Assembly: GCA_022564085.1 (NCBI GenBank)
Contig: JADFMC010000140.1
Span: 1 to 5,850 of the forward strand
Direction of reading: 5' to 3'
From: Fidelibacterota bacterium
GTDB lineage: Bacteria; Fidelibacterota; Marinisomatia; SCGC-AAA003-L08; TS1B11
DNA: 5,850 nt
This document shows positions 1 to 4,677 of this stretch, piece by piece. Under the pieces are notes generated by a model. That model was not told where the DNA came from and did not search any database. It saw only the letters and a program-made list of their open reading frames with translations. Both the position numbers and the translations under genes were made by a program. Positions within the stretch are counted from its first letter, which is position 1. Every line of letters starts with the position of its first letter.

Positions 1-702
1 ATCCTGATCAAGACCGAAATATATTACAAGGATTTTGAGAACCTGCTGTACCTGCCCGGCGGGAATCTGTTTTTCATCACGCTGGAGCAGGAGCAAGACG
101 TGGCCCAGGCCTTCAGCAACTTCCGGGACGCCCGGGCCCGGGCCCAGGGACTGGAACTGCTGATCAAAAAGTCTTCCGGCGATCTCACGGGCTGGCTGGG
201 CTACACCTACAGCCGAGCCCGCTGGAAAACTGCTGACCACGGCTGGTATGCACCCAAGTTCGATCGTAGCCACACCCTGAACCTGGTGGCTGCCCGGCAA
301 CTCACCCAGCGCTGGCATTTCAGTACGGCCTTTACCTATTCTACCGGTAACCCTTATACGCCCGTCCTGGCGCGCTATGCCCCGAGAGTGTTGACTAACT
401 GGTCTCAGAACCGGCCGCGATTCAGCGATCAGGACGACCTGCTTTATGGAGGGCTGAATTCGGCCCGCTACCCGCCCTACCAGCGCTGGGACTTAAGCCT
501 AACCCGGCGCCGGCCCTGGGGCAAAAGAGGCACGAAAGAAACCTATGTCCAGGTCATGAACGTGCTCAACCATATGAATGTCTTCCAATATTTCTACCAG
601 GAAGAATGGGATCGAACGGGTGAGACCTCCCAGGGAATCGAGCGCTACGCCATTCCCATGTTTCCCATTTTCCCCACGGTCGGGGTGCGCTATGAATTTT
701 AA
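1..702 (+). CDS. TonB-dependent outer-membrane receptor, C-terminal part (5' truncated)
   Basis: The frame is open from base 1 to the TAA at 700-702, giving the last 233 residues of a larger protein that begins outside the window. It looks like the end of a TonB-dependent receptor beta-barrel. Alternating polar and aromatic strands are separated by short turns. A FDRSHTLNLV segment (bases about 262-291) matches the 'DRxHxLN' strand common in these barrels and is followed by STGNPYTP. A late NVLNHMNVFQYFY stretch (about 559-597) resembles the usual 'NxxNxxNV' strand. The protein ends in ...VRYEF, the terminal aromatic typical of BAM-inserted barrels. Such receptors import siderophores, glycans or other ligands with TonB energy; the substrate cannot be told from this part. 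A GTG at 100 is internal and not the start. The stop overlaps the start of the following lipoprotein gene, so the two are probably co-translated. Confidence 0.85.
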   Translation: MLIKTEIYYKDFENLLYLPGGNLFFITLEQEQDVAQAFSNFRDARARAQGLELLIKKSSGDLTGWLGYTYSRARWKTADHGWYAPKFDRSHTLNLVAARQLTQRWHFSTAFTYSTGNPYTPVLARYAPRVLTNWSQNRPRFSDQDDLLYGGLNSARYPPYQRWDLSLTRRRPWGKRGTKETYVQVMNVLNHMNVFQYFYQEEWDRTGETSQGIERYAIPMFPIFPTVGVRYEF

Positions 703-1606
703 ACGGCTGGCTACCGCAGGGCTGTTATTGCTGCTGGGCTGCCAGGGCTGGCAGACGGTTCCCATGGGCCCGGAGGACTACGTTCCCACCCTGAACGTGA
801 TCGCTCTGCTGACCCCGGATGAAATTCCGGCGGTCACCATGCTCGTGGGGCGTACCCTGCCGTTGGATTCGCCCATCAGTGTCCAGTCCGGGCAAGATAC
901 CAGCTGGAACTGGGATTCCAGCAGCTATTATATCTATCCCGCATGGGCTTCCCTGCTACGGGTCGAGGATGCCGAAATAACTATCTCCTGGGACGCGGGA
1001 CAGGTGGAACTGGTTTACGATAGCACCAACGAATCGTGGAATAATTTTGCCAGCTACGTGCCGGTTGATACAACCTTCCTGCCCCTTATGGGCCGTACCT
1101 ATTACCTTGTGGTCAGCACGCCGGATGGTCTGGAGGCTACCGGAGAAGTAACCATTCCGGCCGTTACCGGGCTGAGCATAGATCCGTTGGATGCCCCGTG
1201 GGCGCCTGGCGATTTAATCACGGTCCATTGGGCAGCCACCACCGGCGATTACCGCGTGGGTATCACCGCGTTACCGGCTGGTGAGCAACGGTTTCGGATA
1301 GATAAGAAGGAAGCGGTGTTGGACGGCGATACCAGCTGGTCCTTTATCGTACCGGCACCGGAATCGTTCTGGTGGGAGGACAGCCTGGGCCTCCCGGACA
1401 GCTACAACCTGGAGATCGCGGTCTACTCCTTCGACGCCAATTTCAGGGACTATTTTTATCAGGGACCGGGATCGAACCAGGGTCTTGACCTCGAATTCTT
1501 ATTTGGCGGCGGCTTTATCACCCAATCCTCATTCGGCATTGAGGGCGGCCTGGGGGTGTTTGGCTCTTATCGGCGAAGCACGCTCACTCACCTGGTAGGG
1601 TTGTAA
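692..1606 (+). CDS. DUF4249-like outer-membrane lipoprotein paired with the TonB receptor
   Basis: This is a 304-residue protein. I chose the ATG at 692 over in-frame upstream starts such as 578 because it gives a textbook lipoprotein signal: MNFKR, a hydrophobic run of Leu, and a lipobox LLGC with the lipidated Cys at residue 17. A weak GGGG at 682-685 lies 6 nt upstream. The Gln at +2 fits outer-membrane sorting. The mature part starts with a YVPTLNVIALLTPDE segment and then a RTLPLDSPI strand. A 'VEDAEITISW' strand, a GRTYYLVVSTPDG strand (residues about 134-146) and a closing GLGVFGSY (286-293) follow. This order resembles DUF4249 proteins, which in Bacteroidota often sit beside TonB-dependent receptors. 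The function of that family is unknown; a surface or periplasmic partner of the receptor is inferred. The start lies inside the receptor gene (ATGAATTTTAA overlap), indicating translational coupling. The DUF4249 assignment is from remembered patterns; the lipoprotein call is firmer. Confidence 0.8.
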   Translation: MNFKRLATAGLLLLLGCQGWQTVPMGPEDYVPTLNVIALLTPDEIPAVTMLVGRTLPLDSPISVQSGQDTSWNWDSSSYYIYPAWASLLRVEDAEITISWDAGQVELVYDSTNESWNNFASYVPVDTTFLPLMGRTYYLVVSTPDGLEATGEVTIPAVTGLSIDPLDAPWAPGDLITVHWAATTGDYRVGITALPAGEQRFRIDKKEAVLDGDTSWSFIVPAPESFWWEDSLGLPDSYNLEIAVYSFDANFRDYFYQGPGSNQGLDLEFLFGGGFITQSSFGIEGGLGVFGSYRRSTLTHLVGL

Positions 1607-1627
1607 TCCCACGGCTGGGTATTAGGG

Positions 1628-1658
1628 ATTGATTCTCCTCGAGAGTGACACTAACTTT
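1628..1658 (+). promoter_or_regulatory. Candidate promoter for rpsU
   Basis: ATTG at 1628-1631 is followed 20 bp later by TAACTTT at 1652-1658. This resembles the Bacteroidota housekeeping promoter (TTTG at -33, TAnnTTTG at -7) with one mismatch in each element. Read as a sigma70 promoter it would be TTGATT, 17 bp, TAACTT, which is weaker in the -10. It lies in the 100-bp gap before rpsU, about 50 nt upstream of the start codon. The call rests on motif match and position only. Confidence 0.3.
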
Positions 1659-1706
1659 ACAGGCTAAACAAGATACGCCCGTAATTAGGAGCACGCGAAA
1701 CGAACT

Positions 1707-1910
1707 ATGGTGGAAGTGACAGTCAGGAAAGATGAGCCGTTGGAGCGCGCCTTGCGCCGGTTCAAGAAGAAATACGAGAAGGCCGGCATACTGAAGGACA
1801 TCAAGCGCACGGCTTACTATCTCAAGCCCAGCGAGGAGCGGCGCATCAAGCGCTCCAAAGCCAAGCGGCGCCTGCGGCGCAATGCCACCCTGGAACTCAA
1901 CCGCCGTTAA
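1707..1910 (+). CDS. rpsU: 30S ribosomal protein bS21
   Basis: This is a 67-residue, very basic protein matching the whole length of bS21 (71 residues in E. coli). The N-terminal VTVRKDEPLERALRRFKKK and the following EKAGILKDIKR and YYLKPSEERR blocks line up with the family's 'VRENEPFDVALRRFKR', 'EKAG' and 'YEKP' signatures. The C-terminus is an Arg/Lys-rich tail (KRSKAKRRLRRN). bS21 joins the 30S subunit late, sits near the anti-Shine-Dalgarno helix and helps initiation. A GGAG at 1688-1691 is 15 nt from the ATG, which is long for a Shine-Dalgarno site. The gene stands alone between a candidate promoter and a strong terminator, so it is probably a single-gene transcript. The dnaG/rpoD neighbours seen in proteobacteria are absent. 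Confidence 0.96.
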   Translation: MVEVTVRKDEPLERALRRFKKKYEKAGILKDIKRTAYYLKPSEERRIKRSKAKRRLRRNATLELNRR

Positions 1911-1941
1911 GCGCTACCTTTCACCAGGCCCCAATTAACTT

Positions 1942-1971
1942 AAATCCAGGCTTCCAGTCTGGATTTTTTTT
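1942..1971 (+). terminator. Intrinsic (rho-independent) terminator after rpsU
   Basis: AAATCCAG (1942-1949) pairs exactly with CTGGATTT (1959-1966). The helix can extend inward through a G-T wobble, C-G and T-A to an 11-bp stem with a TCC loop (1953-1955). A run of eight T (1964-1971) follows directly and partly shares the stem. It lies about 30 nt after the rpsU stop and separates rpsU from the mutase-microcompartment cluster. Confidence 0.85.
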
Positions 1972-2069
1972 AAACTCTAGCCCCGGTGTAGGGCCATGAA
2001 GTTCAATTCCACCACATTTCCCCGGGCCAGGCGGTCTGCCCAACACGCGCCGCCGGCGCCAATGATCAT

Positions 2070-3437
2070 ATGGCACTAATACGTACAGTCTCAGGTGTGC
2101 GGGGTATCGTGGGCGAAGAGCTGGACCCGGAGACGGTCTACCGCCATGTGCGGGCCTTCGCCCTGTTGCAACCGCCGGGTCCCATATTGGTGGCCCGGGA
2201 CAGCCGGCCCCACGGTCTGGAGCTTCAGGATGTGGCCTGCCAGGCCCTGAGTGACGCCCGGCGACAGGTACAGATAGCGGGCCTGGTTCCCACACCGACA
2301 GCCCAATTTTTGGTGCCCCATAAAAGTCTGGCCGGCGCAATCGTGCTGACTGCCTCCCATAACCCTATTGAGTACAACGGCCTGAAATTTATCGACAGCG
2401 ATGGTTGCTTCCTGGACCAGGGCCGGGCGGAGATCCTATTTGCCCGGGCCGATCAAACCGAGGCCCCCAAGCAGTTCACTTCCCGCCGCAGCCGGGGCGT
2501 GGACCTGATCGAGGCGGCTGGGCTGCACATCCTCGACATTCTGGACTTGAGCTGCATCGATATTGAAGCCATCATCCGCCGTAAGTTTCGAGTGGTGGTG
2601 GATGCGGTCAATGGGGCGGCCTACTTCGCCTTGCCGGCCTTGTTGGAGGCGCTGGGTTGCCAGGTAGTGCGCTTGAACTGTACCCCCGATGGCACTTTCC
2701 CCCGGGGCGCCGAGCCGCTGGCCGAGAACCTGGCGGACCTGTGCAGCGCTGTGAAAGAGCAGGGAGCGCACATTGGCCTGGCCACCGACCCCGATGCCGA
2801 CCGGCTGGCACTGGTCGATGAGCAAGGAGCGCCGCTGGGTGAAGAACTGACGCAGGTGCTGGCTGTGGACGGCTTCCTGCGGCGCACTGGCGGGAGCAAA
2901 CCGATAACCACCAACCTGTCCTCATCCATGCTGGTCGATCACGTGGCCCGCAAATACGGACTGGAGGTGCAGCGCTCAGCCGTGGGGGAGATCAACGTGG
3001 TGAACATGATGCGGGCGGTAGGCGGCGAGATCGGTGGCGAGGGCAATGGTGGCGTGATTCTGGCTGAATCGCACCTGGGGCGCGACTCACTGGTGGGGGC
3101 CGCCCTGGTGCTTGACCGGCTGGCCCAACAGACCCTGCCAATAAGCGCAATCAAGGCCGGCTGGCCTAACATGGAGATGGTAAAGCAGAAAATCCCCCTG
3201 GGAGATGAAGACTTGGAAGCTACACTCACCCAACTTGCGGCCGGCTTCACTGACGCGGAGCAAAACACGGTTGACGGGCTGCGGCTCCAATGGGCGGACC
3301 GCTGGGTCCATGTGCGCCGCTCCAATACCGAGCCGGTAATCCGGATTATCGCCGAAGGACCAACAGTGGATGACGCCCGCGGCCTGGTTGAGCAGGTTCG
3401 GCAGGCGCTGGCCGGCAATACGGGGGCGGCAGCATAA
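2070..3437 (+). CDS. glmM: Alpha-D-phosphohexomutase family enzyme, archaeal GlmM-like (phosphoglucosamine/phosphomanno/phosphopentomutase)
   Basis: This 455-residue, full-length four-domain phosphohexomutase moves phosphate between C1 and C6 (or C5 for pentoses) of a sugar through a phosphoserine. All four signatures are present. The phosphoserine loop is TASHNP at residues 94-99 (Ser96). The Mg-binding loop is DPDADR at 240-245. The sugar-binding loop is GEGNGG at 323-328. The phosphate-binding loop is RRSNTEP at 416-422. GEGNGG, rather than the GEQSGH of bacterial GlmM, resembles the archaeal-type phosphoglucosamine mutase branch, which to my knowledge includes enzymes acting on other sugars. 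The N-terminal TVSGVRGIVG is the usual family start and supports the ATG at 2070, although no Shine-Dalgarno is visible and no in-frame ATG or GTG is seen just upstream. The stop overlaps the microcompartment vertex gene as TAATG, so the two are coupled. Family is certain; substrate is not. Context with DeoC makes a phosphopentomutase role plausible. The gene symbol follows the nearest named family only. Confidence 0.93.
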   Translation: MALIRTVSGVRGIVGEELDPETVYRHVRAFALLQPPGPILVARDSRPHGLELQDVACQALSDARRQVQIAGLVPTPTAQFLVPHKSLAGAIVLTASHNPIEYNGLKFIDSDGCFLDQGRAEILFARADQTEAPKQFTSRRSRGVDLIEAAGLHILDILDLSCIDIEAIIRRKFRVVVDAVNGAAYFALPALLEALGCQVVRLNCTPDGTFPRGAEPLAENLADLCSAVKEQGAHIGLATDPDADRLALVDEQGAPLGEELTQVLAVDGFLRRTGGSKPITTNLSSSMLVDHVARKYGLEVQRSAVGEINVVNMMRAVGGEIGGEGNGGVILAESHLGRDSLVGAALVLDRLAQQTLPISAIKAGWPNMEMVKQKIPLGDEDLEATLTQLAAGFTDAEQNTVDGLRLQWADRWVHVRRSNTEPVIRIIAEGPTVDDARGLVEQVRQALAGNTGAAA

Positions 3438-3715
3438 TGATCCTGGGGCGCGTGGTGGGATCGGTGGTGTCGACCATCAAGGACCATAATTTAAAGGGGG
3501 AAAAGTTACTACTGGTGCAGCCGGTGGATATCGACGGCTCGGACTTGGGCGGCACTTTCATTGCCCTGGATCGGGCCAGCGCCGGTAAGGGCGACCAGGT
3601 GCTGGTGAATAATGAGGGGGGTGGCGCGGCCATTATGTACGGGCGCAAGATGCCGGTCCAGGCAGTGATCGTTGGTGTGGTGGACCGGGTGGATATTGAG
3701 TATACCGGTGACTAA
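3437..3715 (+). CDS. eutN: Bacterial microcompartment vertex protein, EutN/CcmL family (BMC-P)
   Basis: This is a 92-residue single-domain protein, the normal size for the pentameric BMC vertex family (Pfam EutN_CcmL). The opening LGRVVGSVVSTIKDHNLKG is the family's first strand pair and loop ('GRVVGxVVxTxK..L.G'). KLLLVQPVD (residues 23-31) is the hallmark second strand. A mid segment with FIALDRASAGKGDQVLV (about 41-57) and a final VIVGVVDRVDI strand (77-87) complete the small beta-barrel. Pentamers of this family close the twelve vertices of an icosahedral protein shell. The start ATG overlaps the mutase stop (TAATG), and the G-rich run at 3422-3429 could act as ribosome-binding site. deoC follows after 18 nt, placing a shell protein between two sugar-phosphate enzymes. 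No BMC-H or BMC-T shell gene lies in the window. The symbol denotes family; the locus need not be an ethanolamine one. Confidence 0.95.
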   Translation: MILGRVVGSVVSTIKDHNLKGEKLLLVQPVDIDGSDLGGTFIALDRASAGKGDQVLVNNEGGGAAIMYGRKMPVQAVIVGVVDRVDIEYTGD

Positions 3716-3733
3716 CCTTTCGCGGAGCTGAAT

Positions 3734-4588
3734 ATGGGTACTGGTCAAGACTCCCTGGACCAATTGATTAACAGGGTAATTACCCAGACTGCGCCCGGCC
3801 GGGATGCCTGTGAGAGCGGCGAATGGCAATGCCGTCTATGCCGGGACTGCCGTTGCCCGGAGCGAGACCTGGAGACGGTGCGCCAGATTATGGGCGCCGG
3901 CGCAGACCGGGTGGGCTCCACCCTCGGCACCAGGCGCAAGCCGGAAATGGCGGACTACATTGACCATACCTTGCTCAAACCGGACGCCACCGAAGATGAA
4001 TTGCGGCAACTGTGCGCCGAGGCCCGGGAATACAGTTTCGCCTCCGTATGCGTGAACCCGGTGTGGATCGCCTTCTGCAAAGAGCAACTGGCCGGCGCCG
4101 ATGTAATGGTGGCCACAGTAGTGGGATTTCCGTTGGGGGCCGTGCCGACAGAGGCCAAGGCGGGGGAAGCGGCCTGGGCGGTCCAGCAGGGCGCCGACGA
4201 GCTCGACATGGTTATTAATATCGGTTTCCTTAAATCGGGGCGCTACAAGGAAGTGGAAGAGGACATCCGCCAGGTGGTAGCGGCCGCTGGGGGGAGGACA
4301 GTCAAGGTGATTATCGAGACAGCCCTGCTGACCGATGAGGAGAAAATCCAGGGCTGCGTGCTGGCCCAGCGCGCCGGGGCCCAATTTGTCAAGACCTCCA
4401 CGGGCTTTTCCAAGGGGGGCGCCACCGTCAAAGACGTGGCCATCATGCGCCGGGTGGTGGGCTCCGGCATGGGGGTGAAAGCCGCCGGGGGGATCAGGAC
4501 CAGCGATGATGCCCGCCAGATGATCGCGGCCGGCGCATCCCGCATCGGGGCCAGCGCCTCGGTGGCCATCGCTTCGGGTAACGGCTAG
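3734..4588 (+). CDS. deoC: Deoxyribose-phosphate aldolase with N-terminal extension (probable microcompartment cargo)
   Basis: This 284-residue class I aldolase cleaves 2-deoxyribose 5-phosphate to acetaldehyde and glyceraldehyde 3-phosphate. The TIM-barrel domain begins near residue 73 (YIDHTLLKPDAT). The active-site set is complete: Asp158 in DELDMVIN, the Schiff-base Lys220 in FVKTSTGF, and Lys249 in GVKAAGGIR. The phosphate loop is AAGASRIGAS (265-274). Ordinary DeoC is about 220-250 residues, so the first ~70 residues are extra. They hold an amphipathic helix (SLDQLINRVITQTA, 7-20), a cysteine cluster (Cys26, 33, 36, 39, 41) and a second AGADRVGS-like motif (55-62). The ATG at 3734 has a GGAG at 3724-3727 with 6-nt spacing, better supported than internal Met53 or Met72. 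It is 18 nt after the vertex-protein gene, so probably the same operon. Encapsulation is inferred from the helix and this neighbour. Confidence 0.95.
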   Translation: MGTGQDSLDQLINRVITQTAPGRDACESGEWQCRLCRDCRCPERDLETVRQIMGAGADRVGSTLGTRRKPEMADYIDHTLLKPDATEDELRQLCAEAREYSFASVCVNPVWIAFCKEQLAGADVMVATVVGFPLGAVPTEAKAGEAAWAVQQGADELDMVINIGFLKSGRYKEVEEDIRQVVAAAGGRTVKVIIETALLTDEEKIQGCVLAQRAGAQFVKTSTGFSKGGATVKDVAIMRRVVGSGMGVKAAGGIRTSDDARQMIAAGASRIGASASVAIASGNG

Positions 4589-4677
4589 CCTCGACCGGTC
4601 AACGCATTTCCACAGTTCTATTCCTTTCACGAGCGTAGAGAGTAAATTTATCCCATCTCAAAAGGATCAGTTCCACT
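4589..4677 (+). promoter_or_regulatory. Intergenic leader before the CitD-CitE gene, with ribosome-binding site and weak promoter-like motif
   Basis: This 89-nt gap separates deoC from the next gene, longer than the other gaps in the cluster. AAAAGGA at 4660-4666 is a good Shine-Dalgarno 11 nt before the ATG at 4678, and it fixes the start of the fusion gene. TAAATTTA at 4643-4650 resembles the Bacteroidota -7 element (TAnnTTTG), as does the motif before rpsU, but no convincing -33 element lies at the right distance. No terminator hairpin is seen after deoC, so read-through from deoC is also possible. Confidence 0.35.

Noticed and set aside
578..691. Upstream in-frame ATG that would give the lipoprotein a 38-residue longer N-terminus
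   Set aside because: The extension lies inside the receptor gene and would bury the signal peptide and lipobox; the ATG at 692 gives a proper lipoprotein start.
100..702. GTG at 100 as the start of a 200-residue gene
   Set aside because: The same frame is open to the left edge and its translation from base 1 continues the beta-barrel pattern, so the gene is truncated by the window.
1608..1619. Small hairpin CCCA-cggc-TGGG just after the lipoprotein stop as a terminator
   Set aside because: The stem is only 4 bp and there is no T-run after it; at most a weak structure.
1921..2340. Minus-strand open frame across the rpsU terminator and mutase start
   Set aside because: The translation is rich in Pro, Gly and Arg with no domain, and it runs through an intrinsic terminator and a conserved coding region on the other strand.
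4593..4600. GACCGGTC palindrome after the deoC stop as an operator or terminator
   Set aside because: It is an isolated 8-bp palindrome in GC-rich DNA with no loop, T-run or second copy in the gap.
3836..4630. Long minus-strand open frame (264 codons) opposite deoC
   Set aside because: It is antisense to a well-supported aldolase, its translation shows no recognisable domain, and such frames are expected opposite GC-rich codons.
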